Assembly: GCA_033961575.1 (NCBI GenBank)
Contig: CM066732.1
Span: 83,507,687 to 83,571,686, forward strand
Direction: 5' to 3'
DNA length: 64,000 nucleotides
Source: Aselliscus stoliczkanus
Lineage: Eukaryota > Chordata > Mammalia > Chiroptera > Hipposideridae
The notes beneath the pieces are model-generated. The model ran no database searches. It was given only the letters and a program-made list of their open reading frames with translations, and was not told where the DNA came from. Shown here one piece after another: positions 23,341 to 34,715 of this stretch. Each line of letters starts with the position of its first letter. The stretch's first letter is position 1. The position numbers and the translations under genes were made by a program.

Positions 23341-23984
23341 TCTTAGGCCGCTGTCTGGTATCTTAAGTTTAAGAGCTGCTCTGTGATAGAACAGTTTAGT
23401 GGGGAGGTGAGCGATCTGGTGCAAAGAGCAGCTCTGGCAGGGAAGTATGTCCTTGCTTTACTGCTTCTTAAGGCTGAACTGACAGGGACCAGTTTTGTTT
23501 TCTGGCATTCTGTCACGTGATCCACTGTGTCAGGAAAAAAACCATCATAACTTTTTCTTCCTGTGATACCATGCACCTCTGTGCCTCCTCACACACTGTG
23601 GTGACCAGAGAGATTGTAAGAGGATTTTTCCTCATCCACTCTACTGATCACCTTCCCCTCTGATGTTATCTTCTCAAATTATGGAGTTTGAGTTAGGTCC
23701 AAATATGGTCCATTATTTTTTAATAATCATGTGGTTTTCTCAGAGAGGAATTTTGCAGTGTGTTTTAGAATCTTCTTTTGTTCCAACTTTATCTGCAGAA
23801 CATGTAACATGAATAATTCTGAGATGGGAATGACTCTGTCTCTTGATTTCCAGGCTGATTCCATTTGACAGTTATTAAAATTCTTCATGGTATTTAATTA
23901 ATGACCAGGAAAACAATGTAGAGGACACAATTGATCAGTAACCTTGAAAAAATGTGACCCTTTGTTCAAGTTACTTTAAGGCAA
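23341..23984. other. Unassigned non-coding stretch
   Basis: No gene or repeat recognised. Confidence 0.4.
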
Positions 23985-24195
23985 CTGGAGACGGTTTTAT
24001 CACCCAGGAAACATTTGACAATGTCTGGAGACATTTTCGGTTATTATAATTTCAGGGGATGGGGTTGCTAGTGACATCTAGTAGTTAGTGTTCCGGGATG
24101 CTGCTAAACATGCTACAGTGCCCAGGACAGCCTTCTGCAAGAAAGAATTATCCAGCCCAGAAATTTCAACAGTGCTCAAATTGAGAAAACCCAAC
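23985..24195. repeat. MER20-like hAT element
   Basis: It contains 'ccaggaaacatttgacaatg', 'tctggagacattttcggtta', 'gatgctgctaaacatgctac' and 'aattatccagcccagaaatt', ending 'attgagaaaaccc'. This matches the MER20 order from one end to the other as I recall it. MER20 copies are known to act as regulatory elements in endometrial cells, but nothing here shows activity. Confidence 0.7.
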
Positions 24196-24254
24196 TATAA
24201 GGTAATCTGATAAAGAATATATAGAATTTTTATAAATATATATACAGAGAGAAC

Positions 24255-24845
24255 TATTTTAATATAAACTTATTTTGAAGCATAATACATAAGCAGAGAT
24301 GTGCAAGAGTCTTAAGTGTACATCTTAATACATTTTTAAAAAGTTAACACATCTGTATAACAAAATAGCCAGCTCAGGACGTAGAGCATCACCAACACCC
24401 AAGAAGCCCTAGCCCTTCTCATTATAGATAACCACTATGATAACTTCTAATACTGCAGACTAGATTTGCCTGTTATTTGAACTTTATATAAAGTTAATCA
24501 TCGAGTATGCACTTGTGTCTGCCTTCCTCTCTCCGACTTAGCATTTCTCTGATCCATCTTTGTTGCTGTGTAGTGGAAGTTGGTTCATTCTCACTGTTGC
24601 ACAGTATTCCCTTTGTTATTCATTCAACTCTTGAAGGTCACTTGAATGGTTTTTAGTCTTTGATCATTACAAACAACGCTCTGACATTATTCTATGTGTA
24701 ATGCTGTAAAAATATGTGCATATTTTGGTGGGCATGTTGCTAGGAGTGGAATTGCTGCAAATGTCCAGCCTTACCCCAGTATTGCTAAAAGTGGTTCTAT
24801 CCATTTATACTCCCATTAGTTGTATATGAACCTTACATGATTTAA
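24255..24845 (-). mobile_element. L1M 3' fragment, reverse orientation
   Basis: The order 'agtgtacatcttaatacat', 'agataaccactatgataact', 'tatgcacttgtgtctgcctt', 'ttgttgctgtgtagtggaag', 'ctaggagtggaattgctg' and 'tatactcccattagttgtat' is the reverse complement of an L1M 3' region and ORF2 end. No open frame remains. Confidence 0.75.
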
Positions 24846-25926
24846 AGATCAAGTCGAGGTGTTTTATGCATGAGTGAATGTGTGCACACGTGTATGTATA
24901 TGTGTATATGTATGTGTATGTACATGTATGTATTTTCCAAGCTTAAAATTCACATGTGGAAGCATCAAGCTAATTAGGAAGGAAGAAGAGCATAAGCCTA
25001 GTTTCACAGGCATCCCAGGCATTAGGTGACTAAAATATGTCCTAATGCGTAATTGTGCGGACCTTACAGATCCCAGGGAAGCAGCATGAGGTGGGGAAAA
25101 TGTGCGTGTCAATATACCATTTGGAAGAAGTGGTTCTTTGAAACTGGCAGTTTATTCTCACTGCTTTCTAGCAGCCAATTTAGGCAAGCAAACCCAAGCA
25201 CTGCAATCCTGTTGTGACAAAAATAACAGTAAGATTTTGATATCTTGCTTTCTGTAAATGTCACCCAAATGTCTTGCCTCAGAAGCTGATGCCCCTCTTG
25301 CTATACTGGGCGATTTCACTGTACATAGCACTTTCTCCTGCACAGCTCTGTTACCTCATGTTAAAGTCCCTCAGACTGTAATGCGCTGGAACATAAAAAA
25401 GGCTTTCGCACTTGTTAGATAAGAAAAGCTAGAGAAAATAAAGGTAATATGCATAATAGCAGTACTGATATTATTTTGACTCCTCCAACTATTATTGATA
25501 TCATATTTCCTTTGTTAATTTTTTAACACTGGAAGTTTTCCAGTTTCATGTAAATTAGCATCACCGTCTTATAAACATGTTTCTATTTATTGAATCCGAG
25601 GTCAAAATAATTATACAACAAAGAGCAACAGTTTTCACACCAGACTGCCTGCATGCATGTAAAGTGGGGCTTGCACCAAGGAGGTAATGAATACAATTTC
25701 AGGTTTCATGAGATGACTCAAAAAACAGAAAACCTAATAACAGAGTTCTCATACCTCAGATAACCTAAGTCAAAGTATCTTTCTTTGTCTTCTCCATAAA
25801 ACCAGATTCTTAAGTGTAGACCTGATCAATTAAGGAGTATAAAAATAAATCATAAGGGAAAAACCTGAGGCTATCTCTCATGTGGGAGAAAGAGTGAATT
25901 TTTATTTTTATTTATTTTATTATTAT
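24846..25926. other. Unassigned stretch with TG-rich tract
   Basis: An imperfect tgtgtatatg-type tract lies at about 24,880-24,932. A frame reading His-Thr repeats there is repeat translation. The rest is unassigned. Confidence 0.45.
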
Positions 25927-25935
25927 TTTTTTTTT

Positions 25936-26065
25936 AGCTGAGCCATCCTGCCACCTGTTGGCAGCTCAACGGCAACTCAGCTTGGGCTGGCCTCGAACAG
26001 CTGTTGCTCAGACTCAGCTCGCACTGTTGAGCGAGCTCTTAACCAACTGAGCCACTCGGCCAGCC
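25936..26065 (-). mobile_element. Second tRNA-SINE family (GGCTCAG head)
   Basis: In reverse orientation it ends AACCAACTGAGCCACTCGGC. The sense strand therefore starts GGCTGGCCGAGTGGCTCAGT with A-box TGGCTCAGTTGGTTAAG and a weak B box. Short repeats of GCAGCTCAACGGCAACTCAG follow. A T-rich run lies at its left and GAATTTTTATTTTT recurs on both sides (about 25,893 and 26,068), a likely target duplication. Length is about 130 bp. Confidence 0.85.
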
Positions 26066-26179
26066 AAGAATTTTTATTTTTTAAAATAACTCAAGTGATC
26101 TCACTCTACCATGATGATCAACATCAACTCCCCTTCCTGGAATAACAGTTACTCTCAGAAGATAGTGTAACAATGGTCA

Positions 26180-26410
26180 AAAGAGTGAATCTGATATCTA
26201 ACCCCATGGTTCCAATTTTGGTTCTCAAATTCAATAGCCATGTGACCCTTAGTAAGTTACTTAACCTTTAAGAGCTTCAGTTTTCTATTCTGCAAAATGG
26301 TGAACAATAGTGGCATCCATTCTATGGGCTTGTGAAAATTAAGTTATACCATTTATCATATACAAATAGCTCGGTGCCTAGGAGAGTGAGAGCTCCACAA
26401 ATAGTAGGTG
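26180..26410 (+). repeat. MIR SINE
   Basis: It carries 'catgtgacccttagtaagtt', 'acttaacctttaagagcttc', 'tctgcaaaatggtgaacaat' and 'ggtgcctaggagagtgagag' in MIR sense order. This is one of the better-preserved MIRs in the window. Confidence 0.8.
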
Positions 26411-26644
26411 GTGTATGCAGGCGACTGATGATAATGATGCCCACTCCCCAGCCAACAAAAAGGACACAGCAGTATCAATGTTCCCCCTATAATGGGGTGC
26501 TGCAAACGCGTTCTAGATACTCTAAACCACATTTTCTGAAACTACAGAAAATAAATGAAGAAGGATAGTGGCTGAAAGGCTCCAAGTCAATTTGGCCAAT
26601 TTTTAAATTGGGAATTTATGAGAAGTAGTGTGATATCCAGTCTC

Positions 26645-26785
26645 ATGAGGCAGTGGAGTAGAGTGGTTAACAGACTGAATGTGGAGCCAAATTGTCTAAG
26701 TTTAATTTGTGTTCTGCCACTTTTACCCTCTGTATGATCTGGGCAAGTCATTTAATCTCTCTCAGGCATGTAAAATGGACAGAGC

Positions 26786-26839
<54 letters not shown>

Positions 26840-26960
26840 ATATGCAATAGAGTTGTTTTGAAGACTAAGTCAACACGTATGCAGCCCTGGGAACAGTGCG
26901 TGTCACATAATAACTGTTATTAGGTGTTTGCTATTATTGTTATTGTTGTTATTATTATTA
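26645..26960 (+). repeat. MIR SINE with internal (GT)n
   Basis: The start 'gtggagtagagtggttaaca' and the core 'gatctgggcaagtcatttaa' give a near-complete MIR. It continues at 'ttgttttgaagactaagtca' and ends 'taactgttattaggtgtttg' plus a TTATTG-rich run. About 48 bp of pure TG units (26,788-26,835) lie where MIR normally reads 'ggggataataatag'. Confidence 0.8.
26788..26835. repeat. (GT)n microsatellite inside a MIR
   Basis: About 24 uninterrupted TG units. The flanks on both sides are continuous MIR sequence. Confidence 0.97.
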
Positions 26961-26984
26961 TTCAACTGACTTTAGATCGGCTGG

Positions 26985-29900
26985 TGTCTAGAAAGGTAAC
27001 TTGCTGACTATATAGGGAAATGGAAACAACTCCTGAAAGAAGATTCCACAACCATCACCTCAGGGGTGCGCTCTGGCCTAGCTTCTTGCAGATACTGCTG
27101 AAGGGAGTGTTGAGAAGCACATGGTGGAGCTTGGAGCCGAACTTGGTGGAGGCTTGTTCCCAAGCTATTGGATGCAAATGACAGAACTCAGGGAAAAAGG
27201 TCATTTCAAAGTTGCCAACAGTTTTTCTGTTTTGTGAAAAATTGGGACTTCAATACAGTGTTGATGCACTGCACAGTATTTCTATATTTTGAGGAAAATT
27301 GTTGCATGGGCCTTTCAGTTATGCAACTTTAAATTACAGGTCATAATTTGAAAAGGAAGTGTTTGAGCAACTGAAGTTCTAAGTAGCTAAACTGTTCTGG
27401 GTAATCGTGGAAAAGGTCATGTATGTGGTAAGCAGAATAGCATTTCTGTAGGCTGCTTCTTCTGAAAAATAAAAAGTTCCTTTTCTAAGTATGGATTTAG
27501 ATGCTACAAACTGCTGCTTGTTCTTGTGAAAATGTATTTTGAGCCAGGTATTGAGTAGCTTCTTGCAGTTAGTCAGGTTCTGAGACCCTGAGACGTTCGA
27601 AAAGATGTATAGTAATCACGTTTGCTTCACCCTGGAGAAAGGACCATAAAACACTGCTATGTGTGCTAAGCCCAAGACTGAAAGCCAAGAATGTGGGAAA
27701 CTTTAAAAAATTAAAGATGCTATCAATTCCTCTTAGAAATTTGGAAGGGAGGAATATTAAGAAGCATCTTTTCCCACTTCCCCAGGCTCCCACCCTCTCC
27801 ACCTTCTTTGTGTACAGCACTTAGAAAGCAGGATGGCTGAATTCTACGTGCTGGTTCCACTGAGGTTGAAGGTGAGGACCTGTTCTTATGGCAGTGGGGT
27901 TTTCCAGTGTCAGTCACCCCAGGACAAAGTGGATTTTGAGACAAGAAATGACTATTTAGTCTGGAGAAGAGGAGGGATTATTTCATCTCTATAGGATTTA
28001 TTTGTTTGGGTCTTGTCTCTGAGGAGACAAGTCTAGCCAAGTTTAAAACACTTGAGAAGAAGACTTACCTGCCTCACAAGGAGAGTCAAGGAGGCAGTAC
28101 TTAAGGGCCTGGTATTGTGGCCCCTTTGAACAGCACAGCCATCTCTAGTAGCTGCGGTGAGTTAGCTGCTTGCACTTCCCTTCTCCTATATCTGGGCCTT
28201 CAGTCGGGTCTTATGAAAACTGAGAGCTGTCTCTCTCAGGCATATGTGAGGAAGAAAGAGAAGGCTTGGCTTGGAGTGGCAGAGTGTGGCAGAGCAGTGG
28301 CGCCTAAGGGAGGCATGCCAACAAAGGTGGGCTGAAGGGAGCTCTTAAAGTTGGGATCCATGCGATGCTATTGCTGGGGTGGGTAGATTGGCTTGCTGAC
28401 AGAGCTGGGATTAGAGGTCAGCAGCTGCCTACTACCCCAAAGGCAGAGCAGGGAGGCCCAAACTGGACCACACAGGGAGTTATGAGATTGGGAAGGGAAT
28501 GTTAAAGAGGATCTGGGCTCTGGCTTTCCCACGGGTGGTAGGTATTAACAGAACTTAAGTTTTCCAGTATCGTCATTTCATTTGTACCCACAAACAGTGG
28601 AAGCCCAGTAGACATTTAGATTGTGTTTATTTTCATGTTGCATAGCAGGGGATGAGGGCAATCCAGCCAACCAGACAAACAGATTGATTGCCCAGAATAT
28701 GATGGAGACTATTTGATTATGCCTCTACTTATCAGATTTTTCCCTCTGTAGCAACAGGGACTAGTTGGGTTTAGCAAATTCCTCTTGGTATAGTGTGTGC
28801 AGTAAATGAGTTTTAAACTTGTAGATGATAAACTGAAGAATGGACTCTTTTATCATTTGTACTATAATAGGCCGGGAGATCCAGATTTCTGAGGGTTCTT
28901 AAGTAGGTCTTATTTGTACTGAAAGTTTTTATAAGGGAAGAAGTTTCAATCATGTCCCTGGAATTCTAAAAGGGCTGACACATACGTTAGACATTGTTTT
29001 ATGGTTTTGATTTGTATCTTCTTGTTTTTTACCCTGTTTTTACTTTCCAATTGCACAGTCTCTTTTATAATACTCTTACCTTCTCTAGTTTAAGGATCGT
29101 ACATTCTAGAGACAAATGCTCTTAAGGGGAAACCCTTGTCAGTGAAATCCTTTTGTAAGTATTTTGATGCCTCGTATTACTCAAAGGCAATACTTCTGGG
29201 TGCTGTATTTCCCAATGCACTTCTTTTTTTCCCCTTCCAACATTTCTCCTCAGTGCCTCTTCTAAGCTCCCTGTGCCCTCACCAGCAACATACACACATG
29301 CACACATCAAGTACTCTGCTAAGTTCCTTTTGATGTTTAGGGCGTTTGTAATTGAGCTGGAATAACAGAAAATAGTTTTCTTTTTAATGAGCTTTTGTCA
29401 AGGCAGCTGGGATTGGGAGGTGAGATATCAAAATTATTGGCTAAAATGAAATTTGGTGCCTCCATAAAATTTGATAATACATTTACCCCTTGTGTCTCAT
29501 ATTTCCTACTTATAGCTGGGACATCCCTAAATGTTTTCAAATTCAGGAATGTAGCGGCATGAAGAACTTGTTTGAAAAATATTACTACATGCATTAACAG
29601 AGAAATGTCTTCACCCTGTGGCTCTGTGGTGACTGGGAGACAGAAACCTTGCAGCTGATAGAATTAGAATGTAAAGCATTAGGTTTCCTAGAGCTGTTTG
29701 GACTTTATCTCTGGTTAATTAACATGAAGTCTTCAGTGGGCATGACTCTTTTCTCAAATACAGCTGGTTTTATCACTTAATATTCATAATAAATATGCTA
29801 CAGTATAGAAATAGGCTAGCTCGAGAGCAGCAGGAAAATTAAACCACCAATCTAAGGGAGCCAGGTTTGCCACAGAGCCTGTACCCTTCGGCATCTAGGG

Positions 29901-30440
29901 TCCAGTAAGCATGGAGGCTGACACACTAAACCACAAGTAATAACACGGTCACTCCCATGGAGCAAATAGGTCAGGACTGCTGGCTGGATCTTCCGAGACC
30001 AGTGTACACCCTCATTCCATGCACATAATCTCCCACAGTCTTGAATCTTGCCTCAGGGTTTAACACCTGTCTTCAGTCCCTAGGTTTTTTTCAATAACAT
30101 TAACTTTCCTTCCTGCTTATTTTCTCTCATATGAAGAGCTGCAGAGCTCCATGTTTCCTTCTGTTTCCCAGCCCCTCTCGGAGCAATCTCTGTGTCTTTC
30201 TAGGGCATTGAAGGGCCACTCTGGCAGTAAAGCAGATAGTTTTAATTAGGTTTAATTGTTTTTTAAATAAATTCTGGAGGATTGGGGGAAAGCAATAACT
30301 AAAGAAGCACAAGCTTTCTGTGGAACAAAATCTATGGAATAGTGTGTCCATTCACATAAAAAGGGGGCTTTTCTCTCCACCCTCCACCCTGCCATGTAGA
30401 ATAGGAGATTGCCTTCCCTATGGAAGAAATCCACCCCACC
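26985..30440. other. Long repeat-poor unassigned block
   Basis: Over 3.4 kb I recognise no SINE, LINE, LTR or DNA transposon, which contrasts with the rest of the window. GC content appears slightly higher at 27,050-28,550 than in neighbours. Frames are short, with no exon-like frame bounded by convincing splice sites. It may be unique sequence of the ancestral locus. Confidence 0.45.
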
Positions 30441-30443
30441 CCC

Positions 30444-30488
<45 letters not shown>
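30444..30488. repeat. (CA)n microsatellite
   Basis: About 22 uninterrupted CA units after a C-rich run. The Cys-Val and His-Thr frames on the two strands are read-through of this tract. Confidence 0.98.
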
Positions 30489-30490
<2 letters not shown>

Positions 30491-30738
30491 CTGTTTTCTC
30501 TTTCAGGTCAAACTGGAATATAGTGATCACCTTGAGGGAAATTGTAGTTTCAAAAGGCTCTGGATTTTGTAATCAATTAGAATATAAATATTTGATTTAT
30601 TTACGCTTACTTGGTTTTTTTTCAGCACAACCTGAAAACGCTTAGATTGTGCCATTTGTTCTGCCTGTGAAGAGGAGCGATGAGAGCTTTACAGCTGAGT
30701 GAAGAGAGGCACACCAAAGATATAAAAGGAGTTCTCCA

Positions 30739-30840
30739 GGGCCGGCTGAGTGGCGCTGTGGTTAAGCACTGGCTTTGGAAGCCAGCAGCCCCGGTTCAGG
30801 TCCCACATATGAGGGCCAGTGACACTGCCCTCAAAAAAAA
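30739..30840 (+). mobile_element. Short-form tRNA SINE
   Basis: It begins GGGCCGGCTGAGTGGCGCTG, has the B-box-like GGTTCAGGTCCCAC, and ends with CACTGCCCTC plus an A-tail. The target duplication AAAGGAGTTCTCCA lies on both sides (30,725-30,738 and 30,841-30,854). The short form is only the tRNA-like head with a tail of about 100 bp. Confidence 0.95.
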
Positions 30841-30854
30841 AAAGGAGTTCTCCA

Positions 30855-32750
30855 TTGATGGAAATGTTAGTTTACACAATAGGTGTGGGAAGAATTTTCT
30901 CTCCCTCCACAAATTACTTTTAAGGAAGGTAAGTTGACCCTCCTGTTGCAAGGTTCGATCTATGTTTACCAAATATGAAAAAGATTGAATAAGTATAATT
31001 AATCTCAGCAGCAAGATTCTCCATCTAAGTAGTTTTACCAATGAAATCGATATTTGTCTTTAGCCGTAAAACAGTTGGACTATTTGGAACAGACGTCTCG
31101 TTCATCCTTATGGCTTTATTGCTATTTCTTATACCCCAACCATAATAATAGCCCTGATGAAATAGGCCAAAGACTCAAGTTGCATTCCAGGGACTAAAAA
31201 TTTAAGTAGAAAATATATACTTTATCAACCCTTCTTTTGTTTGGTATTCAGGAGGAGGTAGGAGGTAAATTGCCCAGGAAAGTTCACTGGCTAGACCATG
31301 GCTTTCTGAACTTGAATACATCTCTTTGTCACCTCAACTCTGCTAGTACTAATATTCTCTGTTTGAAAGAAATTAGGTCTACAGGGAAATCAAGCTTCTA
31401 GAACTCACAGAAATGAAATATCCAATACTCTTCTTTTTCCCATATTCCCTATACATTCCTCGTAGGACACATGAGATGAGTTTTAAAATTGCTGAAGATG
31501 TTCAGGTTATTATTACTCTTATTATTTGGAGCCATGGAAGCAATAGAATATGCTAGAAATACTTTGAAGAAATAGTAATATTGGTAATTGTTGGGGCTGG
31601 CAGCCAAATTGGCACCCTCTTCATGTGTGTTCATTATTTCTCAATTATTTGAGAAAAGTGCACAAGTCAAACAAATAAATATCATAATATAAGCTTTATT
31701 GACAGAAGAGTTGAATTATAAAAAGTGGATTGAAAATATGACTATAATAGGACTTCTCTACACATTTCTCTCAGAATGAAATAACTCACCAAATCACAGT
31801 AAGAACCTTAGGCCTCCATATCCTTGTCCCTATCTCACGCCCTGAGGCTGGGAATTTTAAGAATATGTTACCCCAAACAACAGGCTGAAGCCCAGGGATG
31901 TGGGTTGGCAGGCCCTTTTCCTGATCTTATGAGTCAGACAAGTCATGTTTTCTTCTTTTGAGAGGAATACGTGCACTGGATGGACAGAAACATGAAAATT
32001 ACTTTCCCAATATTTCCAAGAACAAGAAATTCTGTTTCATTGGCCTGCTTGGGCAAGCCCAAAAAAGGTGGAAATGGCTGCTTTAATAATAAGCCTCTAT
32101 GAAACCATATGAATTTTATGGAGGGGCTAGAAGTATTCCAGAGTTAGTGATGTGTGAAGACTTTATTTGAGGTTGATTTATAAGGCTTTAGCTAAAGATA
32201 GAGAATTTTCTGTACTGACCACAACAATAAAGGTACCTAAGAGAAACAGACAAAAAAAAATGGAGGTCTAGACCAGTACACAATCTTATTCTTTTCACAT
32301 TCCTTTAAGCTCCCTAACTTAGAAGGAAACCTACTTTCTACTTTCCTATACCTCTTGGGCCTGAAACCAATCCTAAGAAGTATTTTTATTTTTTTGCTGC
32401 TTCTACTGATTCCACCTGAAACTCCATTTTACAGAGCTAATGGTACTCTGAGCAATAGATATTCATATGCCACTAATTTTCCCAAACTTTTTCTACCTCA
32501 GTCAAAACCTCAGAGGCCAGATGCCCTAAGATTCTTTAGTTCTAGTTTATAACCCCCACACTAAAGGCACAAAAGATCCAACTTTGAATTCTGTGGTATC
32601 TCCATCTAAGAACTATGTCTCCTTTTGTGAGATCAGCACCAGCAAATGCATACCTCAGGCTATTACAACTGAATTCTCTACTCCATGCACACATCATTGA
32701 CTGGCCAAGTTGTGGCAGGTATTGCTAGCTGATCACAAAATTATTTGCTT
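30855..32750. other. Unassigned AT-rich stretch
   Basis: No gene or assignable repeat recognised on either strand. Confidence 0.4.
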
Positions 32751-32754
32751 TTCT

Positions 32755-33110
32755 TTCTTGGACTCAGCTAGGTTATATATCTCAGATATCTTTGCATTTA
32801 GCTCAGGCCAAGTGGCTAAAGTCTTGAGCTAATGGAATATATGCGTATTCTGCTTCTATTCCTACACCATACAACTACTGACACATTATTCTCCAGGTTT
32901 CTTCCCCTCTCATGAGCTGGAATGAAGGTGATACCCAAGGAAACCTTGGAAGAAACAAATTGAAATGGATGAACCTCCATCCATCTGGGTCATTCAGTGA
33001 CTTCATGGTCGTTCAGTGCCCTCAGGAACACCCACTTTCATTGGCAATAAACTTCAATTATGTTAAGCCACTGAAAATTCAGTGTATGTGTTATAGAAGA
33101 TAGAATTACT
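32755..33110 (+). repeat. Possible ancient LTR-like repeat
   Basis: The end 'aataaacttcaattatgtta' and 'agccactgaaaattcagtgt' recalls the closing block shared by several mammalian LTR families (tattgtgttaagccactgag). Upstream, 'catctgggtcattcagtgac' fits the same type. The rest is too diverged and the family is not assigned. Confidence 0.45.
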
Positions 33111-33690
33111 TGAATTCATATTTATGAATCTGAGTATTAGTTTCATTTCTTAATGAATCCCAAATCTCTTTCAGTCTTAAAAACGAAGCAGCTACCTCCC
33201 GTCATAGTTGGCCCATGGGATAAAACTACTTGCCATTCGTTCTACAGGGATGCTGTTGGCATCTTCTTTCTCCCAGCTAGGATGTTATTTTAACCTTCTC
33301 TACCTATTAATTTTTTCTCAATTTTAATAGGTTTGTGTCTTTTAAAATTATTCAATTCACTGCAATAAATATTTAAGAACATGATCTATAAGCAAGTTAC
33401 CCATGGTCCTATTTAAGAATATGAGTAGGTTTTTCCTACCCTGTTTTCCTTCCATGCAACTATTTGATACTTTCTAAGTCTTCTCTCTATGACAGGAGAA
33501 ATAAGTTTGGTCAGGTTGTGAGGCAAGTTATATTGATCACATAACTGTTGTATGCTCAGCTTTTTGCTTGGTGATGGGACATATTTAGAAGTATAAGAAA
33601 GGATCTTTGACTTTAAGAAATTTGGAGTTTGTTATCGTAAACATTGTTCACATATTACTATCAAAAACTATATAAATCAAACATAGATAA
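33111..33690. other. Unassigned non-coding stretch
   Basis: AT-rich, no gene or repeat recognised. Confidence 0.4.
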
Positions 33691-33694
33691 CTAT

Positions 33695-33960
33695 TTTGAT
33701 TATTTATATGCCAGACACTGTGTTAAATTCCCTCTATATATTATGTTTTTAATCCTCACCAAAAAAATAAAAAGAAAAAGAAAAAGAAAGAAACAACGAA
33801 ACAAAGACAAAGATCACATATTTTAGAAAAAGAGCAAGCAGGCCACAGAGAAGTTCATTTGTGCATCGTCATATAGCTAGTGAGTGGTGGGACCAGGACT
33901 TGAGCTCAGGAATCTGACTGCAGAGAACGTAACCATGTAATTCTTAACTACTGTGTTATA
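33695..33960 (-). repeat. MIR SINE with A/G-rich insertion
   Basis: In reverse MIR order it has 'tatgccagacactgtgttaa', 'gccacagagaagttcatttg', 'catatagctagtgagtggtg' and 'gacttgagctcaggaatct'. An (AAAAG)n-like run lies at 33,759-33,790 within it. Confidence 0.75.
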
Positions 33961-34024
33961 TATACTGCATCACACACAGTGACAAATATAACTATTAATT
34001 TAAATAGTTATTTTGCAATGATTG

Positions 34025-34200
34025 AGGTAAGCTTTTAAGAGCCAGTACCTCATTAATTAATACAACAACCCTTTGGGGTAGGAACTATTATTTCTTTTCT
34101 TTTTATAAAGGAAACCGAGTCACAGAGAAATCTTTGCAGGGACATACAGCTGGTAGATTTTGGCACTAGCATTTGAAAACAGGCTGTCTGACTTAAATTT
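34025..34200 (-). repeat. MIR SINE
   Basis: Motifs 'ggtaggaactattatttctt', 'aaggaaaccgagtcacagag', 'acatacagctggtagatttt' and 'aaaacaggctgtctgact' follow reverse MIR order. Confidence 0.75.
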
Positions 34201-34204
34201 CTTT

Positions 34205-34325
34205 CCCAAAATTTTGAAAAATATTTAAATTGACAGAAAAGTACCAAGCATAACCCCATAAACACCCATGTACCCACCATCTAGATTCACCAATTATAGC
34301 ATTTTCAACCTTTGTAGAGCCCTAC
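34205..34325 (-). repeat. L1M-type 3' fragment
   Basis: The order 'aaattgacagaaaagtacca', 'agcataaccccataaacacc', 'catgtacccaccatctagat' and 'tcaccaattatagcattttc' is a familiar old L1 3' segment in reverse orientation. Confidence 0.6.
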
Positions 34326-34359
34326 TGCTAACTACTATAATTATTACATAGTTGAATTA

Positions 34360-34715
34360 TTTGACCAGATTAAATGCTAACAGGAAGCTATAGAAAATTG
34401 AATTAACAGAGAAGGGAGGCTTTATAGAGGTGTGTCTTGAACTAGTTCTTAAAATTTTTAGATAAAAAGAAAAGGGAAAGTGTTCTGAAAGTAGGGGACC
34501 ACTTGAGCACAGTGAGATGGTCATGCCAATATGTGGAGGAAAGACTTGGGTTGAAGAGAAGGAGAAAACTAACTTGGGATCAAATTATGAGTATCTAAAA
34601 GCCAAAAAAGGGGGTTCAGATTGATTACCATAGAAAAGAGGGAGCCTTTGAAAGTTTTTTCACTGGGAGAAATAGCAGCTAAGTACTGGCATTTATAAAT
34701 AATTAATTTTTTTGT
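34360..34715 (-). repeat. Possible L2-like block
   Basis: Weak motif order ('gaggctttatagaggtgtgt', 'cttgaactagttcttaaaat', 'gatcaaattatgagtatcta', 'gagggagcctttgaaag') recalls the same ancient repeat as at 8.5 and 11 kb. Divergence makes this a low-confidence call. Confidence 0.35.

Noticed and set aside
30739..30840. Functional tRNA gene
   Set aside because: The tRNA-like head has A and B boxes but does not form a full cloverleaf with acceptor pairing, has an A-tail and target duplications, and is one of many copies.
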